The notes under the pieces are model-generated. The model did not search any database. It was not told the DNA's origin and saw only the letters and a list, made by a program, of their open reading frames with translations. Shown here piece after piece: positions 8,532 to 16,225 of a stretch of DNA of 64,000 nucleotides. The stretch is from Bacillota bacterium (GTDB lineage Bacteria > Bacillota > Clostridia > Christensenellales > SZUA-584). Numbering within the stretch: position 1 is the stretch's first letter; every line of letters starts with the position of its first letter. Position numbers and translations under genes: made by a program. The DNA lies in the NCBI GenBank assembly GCA_023397655.1, contig JAEWTW010000052.1:12856-76855 (forward strand). The letters run 5' to 3'.

Positions 8532-8537
8532 ATTATA
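8532..8537 (-). promoter_or_regulatory. -10 element immediately upstream of the CDF start
   Basis: TATAAT on the minus strand ends six bases before the CDF ATG. Transcription would start at or within a base or two of the start codon, giving a leaderless mRNA. No clear TTGACA is visible 17 bp upstream. Confidence 0.45.
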
Positions 8538-8589
8538 CCAGAATATACCGCAATATAAAACAGATAACACCTCAATCGCTGCCCTGATA

Positions 8590-8650
8590 TTGACAAACGC
8601 CGCGGGAGTGGGTAAACTATACGTTAGCACTCGTTGACTTCGAGTGCTGA
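8590..8650 (+). promoter_or_regulatory. htpG promoter with CIRCE operator (HrcA site)
   Basis: TTGACA (8590-8595), 17 bp, TAAACT (8613-8618), then TTAGCACTC (8624-8632), nine bases, GAGTGCTGA (8642-8650). This matches the CIRCE consensus TTAGCACTC-N9-GAGTGCTAA at 17 of 18 positions. HrcA should repress htpG until heat stress. Confidence 0.93.
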
Positions 8651-8682
8651 CAAACCATCGCATAAGGAGGCATAAGGCAGAC

Positions 8683-10557
8683 ATGGCCAAAAAACAGTTT
8701 AAAGCGGAGTCGAAGCAGCTGCTCAATCTGATGATCAACTCCATCTATACGCACAAGGAGATATTCCTGCGCGAGCTGATATCCAACGCCAGCGACGCCA
8801 TCGACAAAATCTATTACAAGGCGCTCACGGACGAGTCCATAAGTTTCAACAGCGCCGACTACTATATCAAGCTGTTCCCCGACAAGGACAGCCGCACGCT
8901 GCGCATCGTGGACACCGGCATCGGCATGACACGCGAGGAGTTGGAGGACAACCTCGGCACCATCGCCAAAAGCGGCTCGCTCGCTTTCAAGAAGGAGAAC
9001 GAGATCAAGGAGGACTACGACATCATCGGCCAGTTCGGTGTTGGGTTCTATTCCGCGTTTATGGTGGCGGACAAGGTGACGGTGATCTCCCGCGCACTGG
9101 GCGCCGAAGAAGCGTACAAGTGGGAATCCGAGGGCGCTTCGGGCTACACCATCGAGCCGTGTGAATTTGACGGCGTGGGTACCGATATCACGCTGCACCT
9201 CAAGGAAGACACCGAGGACGAGAAATACGGCGAGTATCTCGACGAATACCGCCTGCGCTCCATCATCAAGAAATACAGCGACTTCATTCGCTACCCCATC
9301 AAAATGGACGTGACGCACTCCCACCCTATGGAGGGCAAGGAAGGCGAGTTCGAGACGGTGACGCATGAGGACACGCTCAACAGCATGGTGCCCATCTGGC
9401 GCAAGAACAAGTCCGAGCTGACCGACGAGGACTACGAGCAGTTCTACACCGAGAAGCGCTTCGGTTTCGACAAGCCGCTGCGCCACATCCACATCAAGGT
9501 CGAGGGAACGGTGCGGTACAACTCCATACTGTTCATCCCCGAGAAGACGCCATACGACTTCTACACCAAGGAGTTCGAGAAGGGGCTGGAGCTGTACTCC
9601 AACGGCGTGCTGATCATGAACAAATGCGCCGACCTGCTGCCCGACTATTTCAGTTTCGTGCGGGGCATCGTGGAGTCGGATGATCTGTCGCTCAACATAT
9701 CGCGTGAGCTGCTGCAGCACGACCGTCAGCTCAAGACCATCGCGAAGAACATCAAGAATAAGATCAAGGCGGAGCTGGAAAGCCTGCTGAAAAACGACCG
9801 CGAGAAGTACGAGCAGTTCTACCAGTCGTTCGGACGGCACCTCAAGTTCGGCGTCTACAACGATTACGGCATGCACAAGGACGACCTGATCGACCTGCTG
9901 CTTTTCTACTCGTCATCCGAGAAGAAGCTGGTGTCGCTGGCGGAGTACGTGTCCCGCATGAAGGAAGACCAGAAGGCCATCTACTACGCGTCCGGCGAGT
10001 CCATCGAGCGCATAGACAAGATGCCGCAGACGGAGATGCTGCGCGACAAGGGCTACGAGATACTCTACTTCACCGAGGATGTGGACGAGTTCGCTATTCA
10101 GATGCTGATGAGCTATCAGGAGAAGGCGTTCAAGTCCGTGTCCGCGAGCGACCTCGAACTGGACGCACCGGAGGAGAAGACGGAGGAGCAGAAGGACGCC
10201 GAGAAGTCGTTGTTTGACGCGATGAAGGAAGTGCTGGGCGACAAGGTCAGCGATGTCCGTCTCTCCAAACGTTTAAAGTCCCACCCTGTCTGTCTGACCA
10301 GCGAGGGCGGCGTGTCCATCGAGATGGAGAAGGTATTGAAGAACATGCCGGAGGGTCACAGCATCACCGCACAGAAGGTGCTGGAGCTCAACGGCAGCCA
10401 CGACGTGTTCGCCGCACTCAAGGCCGCGCAATCCGGTGATCCGGAGAAGTTCAAGCTGTACACGCTGCTGCTCTACAATCAGGCGCTGCTGATGGAGGGC
10501 CTCTCGGTGGAGGACCCGCTGGCCTTCAGCAACGACATCTGTGCCTTGATGAAGTAA
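8683..10557 (+). CDS. htpG: Chaperone protein HtpG (Hsp90)
   Basis: A 624-residue Hsp90. The GHKL ATPase domain shows FLRELISNASDAIDK, DTGIGMTREEL and GQFGVGFYSAFMV; the middle domain has LSLNISRELLQHDRQLKTI with the catalytic Arg; the C-terminal dimerisation domain ends at DPLAFSNDICALMK. Length is standard for bacteria. The ATG at 8683 follows AAGGAGG (8664-8670). HtpG is an ATP-driven cytosolic chaperone for late folding of client proteins. A CIRCE site precedes it, placing it in the HrcA regulon; in Bacillus subtilis htpG is instead HrcA-independent. Two hairpins follow the stop. Confidence 0.98.
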   Translation: MAKKQFKAESKQLLNLMINSIYTHKEIFLRELISNASDAIDKIYYKALTDESISFNSADYYIKLFPDKDSRTLRIVDTGIGMTREELEDNLGTIAKSGSLAFKKENEIKEDYDIIGQFGVGFYSAFMVADKVTVISRALGAEEAYKWESEGASGYTIEPCEFDGVGTDITLHLKEDTEDEKYGEYLDEYRLRSIIKKYSDFIRYPIKMDVTHSHPMEGKEGEFETVTHEDTLNSMVPIWRKNKSELTDEDYEQFYTEKRFGFDKPLRHIHIKVEGTVRYNSILFIPEKTPYDFYTKEFEKGLELYSNGVLIMNKCADLLPDYFSFVRGIVESDDLSLNISRELLQHDRQLKTIAKNIKNKIKAELESLLKNDREKYEQFYQSFGRHLKFGVYNDYGMHKDDLIDLLLFYSSSEKKLVSLAEYVSRMKEDQKAIYYASGESIERIDKMPQTEMLRDKGYEILYFTEDVDEFAIQMLMSYQEKAFKSVSASDLELDAPEEKTEEQKDAEKSLFDAMKEVLGDKVSDVRLSKRLKSHPVCLTSEGGVSIEMEKVLKNMPEGHSITAQKVLELNGSHDVFAALKAAQSGDPEKFKLYTLLLYNQALLMEGLSVEDPLAFSNDICALMK

Positions 10558-10584
10558 CGACTGTTTACGTTTATAAGGGCTTTT

Positions 10585-10680
10585 ATGGGGGCGTTGCCCC
10601 CATACCCCCATTTCTTTTCTGGCAGAAAAGAAACAAAAGAAGCAAGGGAAATGCTGACGCATTTCCCTGTTTTGTTTTAT
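10585..10680 (+). terminator. Terminator region after htpG
   Basis: A hairpin with a TGGGGG/CCCCCA stem (10585-10602) is followed by a second with stem GGGAAATGC/GCATTTCCC and loop TGAC (10646-10667), then TGTTTTGTTTTAT. The second is a standard intrinsic terminator for htpG. Confidence 0.8.
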
Positions 10681-11114
10681 CACTCCTCCGCCTGCTTTGT
10701 AAACAGCCTCGTCGTCAGCAGTATGCCCGCCACATCCAGCCAGACCACCGCCGCTATATAGGCGATGAGCAGCCCGATGACCAGCGCGAATACCGGGCCT
10801 TCGGGCGCCGTGTCCCCGCTTGCCAGCCCGCTTAAAACCGCGGTCAGCTGGCACGCTGCGAGGAATACGCACGCCCCGACGAGGCCAATGATCACGGACT
10901 TTCGGTACTGCTTCGCGCGTAGCGCCGCCCACAGCAGCAGCAGCCCGCCCGCAAGCACCACCAGAAAAAGCTCCGCAGGCATCATGTAGTCGAACAGCAG
11001 CCGCCCTTCGGCAATCGTCCCCGCTGCGGATGTGACGATCGTGAACGCCACAGGCAAGCCAACCAGCACCGTGCCCACCGCCGCCAATACTTTTGAGAGA
11101 ACCGTTTTGCTCAT
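10680..11114 (-). CDS. Small membrane protein of unknown function
   Basis: A 144-residue protein with four predicted membrane helices (VLAAVGTVLVGLPVAFTIV; PAELFLVVLAGGLLLLWAAL; VIIGLVGACVFLAACQLTAVL; PVFALVIGLLIAYIAAVVWL). GGAGGTTATATCG precedes the ATG. It lies downstream of the EF-P terminator, so it is probably its own unit. Its stop overlaps the T-run of the htpG terminator. Family not recognised. Confidence 0.6.
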   Translation of the reverse strand: MSKTVLSKVLAAVGTVLVGLPVAFTIVTSAAGTIAEGRLLFDYMMPAELFLVVLAGGLLLLWAALRAKQYRKSVIIGLVGACVFLAACQLTAVLSGLASGDTAPEGPVFALVIGLLIAYIAAVVWLDVAGILLTTRLFTKQAEE

Positions 11115-11154
11115 CGATATAACCTCCTTGTCATTGCATCATAGCTCCCTGAAC

Positions 11155-11185
11155 GAAAAAAGGCCCGGGATGTCCCAAGCCTTTG
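11155..11185 (-). terminator. Intrinsic terminator after efp
   Basis: On the minus strand an AAAGGC/GGGCCTTT-type stem enclosing a GGGACATCCC hairpin is followed by a run of six T. It closes the nfo-like/pepP/efp operon. Confidence 0.75.
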
Positions 11186-11204
11186 ATGCTGCAAAATTTC
11201 TGTA

Positions 11205-11762
11205 TTACGCGCGTTCCATGTACTCGCCGGTTCTCGTGTCCACGCGGATCATGTCGTCCTGGTTGATGAACAGCGGCACCATGATCTTCGCGCCGGTTTC
11301 CAGTATCGCCGGTTTGTTGCCCGAGGTGGCCGTGTCGCCCTTGAAGCCGGGGTCGGTCTCCGTAACCTGCAGCTCCACAAAGTTCGGCGGCTCCACCGAG
11401 AACGCCTGCTCCTTGAAGAACTTGATCGTGACAGGCATATTTTCTTTGATGTAGTTGAGCGCATCTTCCACCTGATCGTGGTTGAGCGGAATCTGCTCAT
11501 ATGTTTCTTTGTCCATAAAATAATAAAGCTCGCCGTCGCTGTAGAGATACTCCATCGACTTGGTCTCCACATGAGCCTTGGGGAATTTTTCGGACGGGTT
11601 GAATGTTCTTTCCAGTACGCTCCCTGTCATGATGTTCTTCATCTTGGTGCGCACGAACGCGGCGCCCTTTCCGGGTTTCACGTGCTGAAAGTCCACTATG
11701 ACCCAAACCTGACCGTCAATCTCGATCGTCAGGCCCTTTTTAAAATCTCCGGCTGATACCAT
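11205..11762 (-). CDS. efp: Translation elongation factor P
   Basis: A 185-residue EF-P with its three domains: KOW-like domain I with the loop KPGKGAAF, whose Lys enters the peptidyl-transferase centre; OB domain II (PVTIKFFKEQAFSVEPPNFVELQVTETDPG); and OB domain III (ATLETGAKI-like ILETGAKIMVPLFINQDDMIRVDTRTGEYMERA). It relieves ribosome stalling at polyproline stretches. It sits 18 bp after an Xaa-Pro aminopeptidase, a very common pairing in Bacillota. No modification enzyme is nearby. Confidence 0.98.
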   Translation of the reverse strand: MVSAGDFKKGLTIEIDGQVWVIVDFQHVKPGKGAAFVRTKMKNIMTGSVLERTFNPSEKFPKAHVETKSMEYLYSDGELYYFMDKETYEQIPLNHDQVEDALNYIKENMPVTIKFFKEQAFSVEPPNFVELQVTETDPGFKGDTATSGNKPAILETGAKIMVPLFINQDDMIRVDTRTGEYMERA

Positions 11763-11780
11763 AACTTGTCCTCCAACTGA

Positions 11781-12839
11781 TTATATGATGACGGCTTCAC
11801 GCGGCGCCTCTGTAAAATTGACGCAGCCGCCGTCCTTCACGACACACAAATCTTCAATGCGAACGCCCCAGCGCCCCGGCAGATAGATGCCCGGTTCAAG
11901 GGTGACCACCATGTTTTCCTCGAGCACCGCGTCCGAGCTTTCGTTGAGTCTGGGCATTTCGTGGATAAGCAGCCCCAGGCTGTGCCCGAGGCCGTGGCCG
12001 AAATAGTCTCCGTAGCCCATCGCCGCAATGTACTCGCGCGCAATGGCGTCCACCGCTTTGGCCGGCATGCCGGCAGCCAGCGCATTCAGCGCCATGTCGC
12101 CCGCACACTTCACTATATCATATACTTTTTGCTGCTCTTTGTCCATATGGGAAATGACGACGGTGCGCGTAAAATCCGAGCAATAGCCGTCAAAACGGCA
12201 GCCGTAGTCCATCGTCACGAAGTCGCCCGGCAGAACTTTTCGGTCGGTGGGCGTCGCGTGCGGCAGGCTGGAGTGCTCGCCCGAGGCCACGATGGGCTCA
12301 AACGCGGCATCCGCGCCGTTTTTGTGCATGTAATACATGATCTCCGCCTTGATGTCGAACTCAGTCATGCCCGGCTTTATAATGCCGCACATGTGCGCGA
12401 ACAGCTTGTCGTTGTGCGCCGCGCCTTTGGCGATCAGCATCAGCTCGCTCTCGTCCTTTATGGCGCGCCTTATCGAGATCGCGTCCGACAGATCGATGAG
12501 ATTCTCTTCGGCAGTGTGTTTCAGATACGCCTTGAACGCGCTGTACGATACGCTGGACAGATCCACACCCACGCGACGCGCACCCAGTTTCCTGATGTAC
12601 TCGAATATCGTTTTCACACGCGAATCGGCCTTGGTCTCGATTACGTCGAACTCCGTCTCCGCCTGTGCCTGCTCCGTGTAGCGGAAGTCGGTGAAGAACA
12701 GCATGTCGTCCTGAGTGATCAGCAGCTGGCTGCTGTTGCCGGTAAACCCCGAGTAGTACGTCACGTTCTCCGTGGCTGTGATCAGCGCGGCATCCGCGTT
12801 TGCCGCCAGCATGTCCTCCCTTAACCTGTCAACCCTCAT
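11781..12839 (-). CDS. Xaa-Pro aminopeptidase (M24 family)
   Basis: A 352-residue two-domain M24 peptidase. The C-terminal pita-bread domain keeps all five metal ligands: MDYGCRFDGYCSDFTRTV (two Asp), GHGLGHSLGLLIHEMPRL (His), LEPGIYLPGRWG (Glu) and GVRIEDL (Glu). It removes N-terminal residues preceding proline from peptides in the cytosol. Its start overlaps the end of the upstream endonuclease IV-like gene by 11 bp and efp follows after 18 bp, so the three genes form one operon. This is the active counterpart of the ligand-less M24 protein at 61848-62957. Confidence 0.93.
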   Translation of the reverse strand: MRVDRLREDMLAANADAALITATENVTYYSGFTGNSSQLLITQDDMLFFTDFRYTEQAQAETEFDVIETKADSRVKTIFEYIRKLGARRVGVDLSSVSYSAFKAYLKHTAEENLIDLSDAISIRRAIKDESELMLIAKGAAHNDKLFAHMCGIIKPGMTEFDIKAEIMYYMHKNGADAAFEPIVASGEHSSLPHATPTDRKVLPGDFVTMDYGCRFDGYCSDFTRTVVISHMDKEQQKVYDIVKCAGDMALNALAAGMPAKAVDAIAREYIAAMGYGDYFGHGLGHSLGLLIHEMPRLNESSDAVLEENMVVTLEPGIYLPGRWGVRIEDLCVVKDGGCVNFTEAPREAVII

Positions 12840-13689
12840 TTGCCAATACCTCCGTATAGATGCGTTTCAGTTCTGCCGCGTCCTCCGCCATCATCCCGCG
12901 CGATTCGCAGATGATGATGGGTTCCAGCTTGCGTTTTACGATCAGCTTTGCCAGCGGATCAAAGTCCGGCCCGTACTCCTTTTCCGAATACGTGCGGTGC
13001 ATCTTCTCCCCCGCCGCCGTATACTCGATGCGCGAGAAGTGCACGTGGAAACGCCGCGCACGGTAGCCGCCGAGGCCGTTTTCCAGCGCGTCCAGCACCT
13101 TGGCGAAGTCCGACTCCTCCTTCAGCGCTCCGCGGTCCCGCGCATGCAGATGTCCGAAGTCTATCGCGGGCACCAATCGTTCGCTGATGCGGCACAGCTC
13201 GATCACCTCGTCCACGTCGCCGATCTGCTTGACGCGCCCCATCGTCTCGGGGCATATCTCGATGTCGCCGAGGCCTTCTTCGTCCAACATGGGCAGCGCT
13301 TCCGCCAGCGCCGCTTTGGTGCGCGCGAACGCCTCCTCGCGGGACGCCTTGCCGAGAGACCCGGCGTGGAACACCACGCGCCGCGCGCCCATCCACTTGG
13401 CCGCCATCGCGGACTGCAGCAGGTAGCGCACGTTGCCTTCCCGGTTCTTGTCCTCTTCCGTTGCAAAGTTGATATAATACGGCGCGTGAACAGACAGCGT
13501 CACGCTGTGCGCCGCCGCCTCCGCGCCGATCTTTTTTGCCGTCTCTTCGCCCAGCCGCACACCGCGCCCGAACGAGTATTCATACGCGTCAAGACCTATC
13601 GCCGTAATCCACGCGAACGCCTCGACCGTGCTCTTATGCCCCTGCTCGTAGAAGCTGTCCGAATTGCCCGAAGGCCCAAATAACACCAT
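12829..13689 (-). CDS. Endonuclease IV-like TIM-barrel protein
   Basis: A 286-residue AP-endonuclease-2-superfamily protein close to endonuclease IV. Metal-ligand motifs occur in the expected order: SVHAPYYINF (His), VVFHAGS (His), ICPETMG (Glu), AIDFGHLHAR (Asp, His), RFHVHFSR (His) and IIICES (Glu). The usual DRH motif is replaced by GEKMHR, so one Asp ligand may be missing and AP-endonuclease activity is not certain; a sugar isomerase-like role is the alternative. First gene of the pepP-efp operon. The opposite neighbour, sdaAB, is divergent across a 213-bp gap. Confidence 0.8.
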   Translation of the reverse strand: MVLFGPSGNSDSFYEQGHKSTVEAFAWITAIGLDAYEYSFGRGVRLGEETAKKIGAEAAAHSVTLSVHAPYYINFATEEDKNREGNVRYLLQSAMAAKWMGARRVVFHAGSLGKASREEAFARTKAALAEALPMLDEEGLGDIEICPETMGRVKQIGDVDEVIELCRISERLVPAIDFGHLHARDRGALKEESDFAKVLDALENGLGGYRARRFHVHFSRIEYTAAGEKMHRTYSEKEYGPDFDPLAKLIVKRKLEPIIICESRGMMAEDAAELKRIYTEVLANEG

Positions 13690-13826
13690 AAAGCTATATT
13701 ACCCCACCGCGCGCCAATAAGTCCAGCTTTTTTGGCACGTCAAACCGCGCTGAAACATATCACTTCGACTTAATATCAGTGTTTGTAAATAACATTATAC
13801 AAAATAAAATATTATCAAAAAAGTTC

Positions 13827-13855
13827 TTTAACCAATTCGCAAATTGGTATATGAT
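13827..13855 (+). promoter_or_regulatory. sdaAB promoter with an inverted repeat
   Basis: TTTAAC (13827-13832), 17 bp, TATGAT (13850-13855). The spacer holds ACCAATT-CGCA-AATTGGT (13831-13848), a 7-bp inverted repeat that could be an operator for serine dehydratase. The binding protein is unknown. Confidence 0.5.
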
Positions 13856-13902
13856 AAGTCAAATAAGTTTAACGGCTGCTGGCAACGCCGAAAGGGGAAC
13901 GC

Positions 13903-14577
13903 ATGAACATATTTGAGATCGTCGGGCCGGTGATGATCGGCCCGTCCAGCTCGCACACAGCGGGCGCGGTGCGCATCGGCTACAGCGCACGCAAGCTGCT
14001 GGGCGAGCCGCCGCGCCATGCCGAAATACTGCTGCACGGCTCGTTCGCGGCCACCGGCACAGGCCACGGCACGGACAAAGCCATCGTCGCGGGGCTGCTG
14101 GGCATGAAGCCGGATGACCCCCGCATCCCCATGAGCTTTGAGGTGGCGAAGGAGCAGCAGCTTGAGGTCAGCATCAGCAAAACGCAGCTTAAGGATGTGC
14201 ACCCCAACACGGCGCTTATCCGCGTCGTGGGCGATTCGGGACGCCGCCTTGAGATCGTCTCGTCGTCGCTGGGCGGCGGGCGCATCATGATACGGCAGAT
14301 CGACGGGCTGGACGCCAATTTCACGGGCGACTACCCCACGCTGATCGTGCACAATCTGGACCAGCCGGGGCACGTGGCCGAGGTCACGTCCATGCTGTCC
14401 CACAAATCCGTCAACATTGCCGCGATGCAGCTTTACCGCGACACGCGCGGCGGCTACGCGGTGATGGTTATCGAGACAGACCAGTCGATACCTCAGGAAT
14501 CGCTCATATGGCTGAAAAAGCTGGAGGGTGTGATCAAGGTGACCTACATCAATCTTGATGAAGAGGAAGGTGAATAG
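13903..14577 (+). CDS. sdaAB: L-serine dehydratase, beta subunit
   Basis: A 224-residue subunit with the signature IGPSSSHTAGAVRIG at residues 8-22 and a C-terminal ACT domain (PTLIVHNLDQPGHVAEVTSMLS). With the alpha subunit it forms the oxygen-sensitive [4Fe-4S] enzyme that converts L-serine to pyruvate and ammonia. AAAGGGGAACGC precedes the ATG. The alpha gene begins one base after the stop, so the two are coupled. The two-subunit form is typical of clostridia and bacilli. Confidence 0.97.
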   Translation: MNIFEIVGPVMIGPSSSHTAGAVRIGYSARKLLGEPPRHAEILLHGSFAATGTGHGTDKAIVAGLLGMKPDDPRIPMSFEVAKEQQLEVSISKTQLKDVHPNTALIRVVGDSGRRLEIVSSSLGGGRIMIRQIDGLDANFTGDYPTLIVHNLDQPGHVAEVTSMLSHKSVNIAAMQLYRDTRGGYAVMVIETDQSIPQESLIWLKKLEGVIKVTYINLDEEEGE

Positions 14578-14578
14578 T

Positions 14579-15445
14579 ATGGCTTTCTCCTCTGTAGAAA
14601 GCATGATCGAAAAAGCAGCCGGCATGCCGCTCTGGAAAGCGGTGCTGGCGGACGATATGGCGGAGCGTGGTTGCACCCGCGAAGACTCCATCGGTAAAAT
14701 GGCGCAGCTGTGGCAAGCGATGCGGGAGGCGGACGGCGAATACGACCCCGGCCAGCGTTCCATCAGCGGTCTGGTGGGCGGCGACGGCGGGCGCATGGCA
14801 CAGGCCGCGGCCTCAGGCGAGTCCGTCTGCGGCAGCTTCGTGGGGTTAGTAATGGCGCGCGCTCTCAAGATGGGCGAGTGCAACGCGTGCATGAAGCGCA
14901 TCGTGGCCGCACCCACGGCGGGCTCGTGCGGCGTGCTGCCCGCGGTGCTGATATCCTGCAAGGAGCAGTTCGGCTTGAGCGACGATGACATCGTGCAGGC
15001 GTTGTTTGTGGCAGCGGGCGCAGGTCAGGTGATCGCCCAGCGCGCGTTCATCTCCGGCGCGGAAGGCGGCTGTCAGGCGGAGATCGGCTCGGCCTCCGCG
15101 ATGGCAGCTGCTGCGGTGGTCACGCTGCGCGGCGGCACACCGGAGCAGGCAGCCCACGCCGTGGCGATGGCGCTGAAGAACCTGCTGGGCTTGGTGTGCG
15201 ATCCTGTCGCGGGGTTGGTGGAGGTGCCGTGCGTCAAGCGCAACGTCATAGGCGCGGTGAACGCGCTGACCAGCGCAGACATGGCGCTCGCGGGTATCCG
15301 CAGCGCGATACCGCCCGACGAGGTGATCGACGCGATGCGCAGCGTGGGTGAGCGGATGCACTTGTCGCTCAAGGAAACAGCCGAAGGCGGCCTCGCCGCT
15401 ACGCCCACGGCCCGCCTGATTGCGGCTGAGGTCATGGGCGGCTGA
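14579..15445 (+). CDS. sdaAA: L-serine dehydratase, iron-sulfur alpha subunit
   Basis: A 288-residue catalytic subunit. Cysteines for the [4Fe-4S] cluster lie in ECNACMKRIVAAPTAGSCGVLPA, LVCDPVAG and VEVPCVKRN, matching the family. The GAEGGCQAEIG motif is also present. The start at 14579 directly follows the sdaAB stop; AGAGGAAGG in the end of sdaAB supplies the ribosome site. Serine deamination gives pyruvate for fermentation. An intrinsic terminator follows at 15463. Confidence 0.97.
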   Translation: MAFSSVESMIEKAAGMPLWKAVLADDMAERGCTREDSIGKMAQLWQAMREADGEYDPGQRSISGLVGGDGGRMAQAAASGESVCGSFVGLVMARALKMGECNACMKRIVAAPTAGSCGVLPAVLISCKEQFGLSDDDIVQALFVAAGAGQVIAQRAFISGAEGGCQAEIGSASAMAAAAVVTLRGGTPEQAAHAVAMALKNLLGLVCDPVAGLVEVPCVKRNVIGAVNALTSADMALAGIRSAIPPDEVIDAMRSVGERMHLSLKETAEGGLAATPTARLIAAEVMGG

Positions 15446-15462
15446 TTTAGTCGGAAAACGAC

Positions 15463-15497
15463 GATACCCCGGCCACCACTCCACCGGGGTATCTTTA
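15463..15497 (+). terminator. Intrinsic terminator after sdaAA
   Basis: A perfect 10-bp stem GATACCCCGG/CCGGGGTATC with a short loop, followed by TTTAT. Confidence 0.9.
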
Positions 15498-15513
15498 TCT
15501 CCGAAATCGCTGG

Positions 15514-15822
15514 TCAGAGTATATTGGGGTAGTTCCGCATTCCATGAATAACACGGTGGATTTCCACGGTATTGTCCCCCGTAATCACGATATAGAATAT
15601 TAGATAAGGTTCAACAACGATCATGCGGTAACCCTGTTCAGCAATTTTCCTGTCTCGCGGAACAGCTCCCATCAAAGGATAATCCATCAAGCTGCTCAAA
15701 ACTGATCTGATCTTCTCATACATACTGATCGCGGCGTCCGGATCGTCCAAGCGAATATACGCGATAATAGATTTCAAATCGTCTTGGGCAATCGGGAGTA
15801 TTTTAATATTATACTTGCCCAT
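15514..15822 (-). CDS. ParE/RelE-superfamily toxin
   Basis: A 102-residue toxin of the RelE/ParE fold: YNIKILPIAQDDLKSIIAYI at the N-terminus, IAEQGYRMIVVEPYLIFYIV in the core and VEIHRVIHGMRNYPNIL at the end, which is the usual C-terminal signature. The target (ribosome-bound mRNA or gyrase) cannot be told from sequence. It overlaps the upstream antitoxin by 14 bp, a typical antitoxin-toxin arrangement. Confidence 0.9.
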   Translation of the reverse strand: MGKYNIKILPIAQDDLKSIIAYIRLDDPDAAISMYEKIRSVLSSLMDYPLMGAVPRDRKIAEQGYRMIVVEPYLIFYIVITGDNTVEIHRVIHGMRNYPNIL

Positions 15823-16081
15823 GCGCGAGCATCTCCAACTCTTTCATCGCTTCGTCGAAGTCCAGCATGCGGATGCCTTCAGCCTTTTGTATCTGAGCTT
15901 CCAGCAGCTTTTCGCGTATCTCCAAAGTGCGTTCGCGCTTTTCGAAGGCTTCGATGCTCATCACCGCGAGATCGCCTTCCCCATTGACCGTGACATACAC
16001 AGGCTCACCGGTTTCATGGCAATGCTTTGATATTTTGCTGTATTCATTTCGCAATACTGTAGATGACTTTATTGTCGGCAT
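15809..16081 (-). CDS. Phd/YefM-family antitoxin
   Basis: A 90-residue antitoxin. The N-terminal DNA-binding part (STVLRNEYSKISKHCHETGEPVYVTVNGEGDLAVMSIEAFEKRE) is characteristic of Phd/YefM; the C-terminal helix (AEGIRMLDFDEAMKELEMLA) should wrap the toxin. It is first in the operon and probably represses it with the toxin. The AT-rich stretch 16082-16170 contains the likely promoter. Confidence 0.9.
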   Translation of the reverse strand: MPTIKSSTVLRNEYSKISKHCHETGEPVYVTVNGEGDLAVMSIEAFEKRERTLEIREKLLEAQIQKAEGIRMLDFDEAMKELEMLAHGQV

Positions 16082-16173
16082 TCATAAGCCTCCCATCAAT
16101 GCATATATTCTGCTCATATTATACTCAAATTAATTTTCTATGTCAAAATATTTAATTCCAAATCTTATAAAAG

Positions 16174-16206
16174 TAAAAAGCCACCGCCGCAAACTGCGAT
16201 GACTTT
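16174..16206 (-). terminator. Intrinsic terminator after the aldolase gene
   Basis: On the minus strand AGTCATCGC pairs with GCGGTGGCT (with G-U pairs), followed by TTTTTACTTTTA. Confidence 0.7.
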
Positions 16207-16225
16207 ATCTCCATTCATAAAAATC

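Noticed and set aside
8617..9876. A 419-codon open frame on the minus strand, antisense to htpG
   Set aside because: It is a shadow of a GC-rich conserved gene: no ribosome site, no recognisable domain and Val/Leu/His-rich composition.
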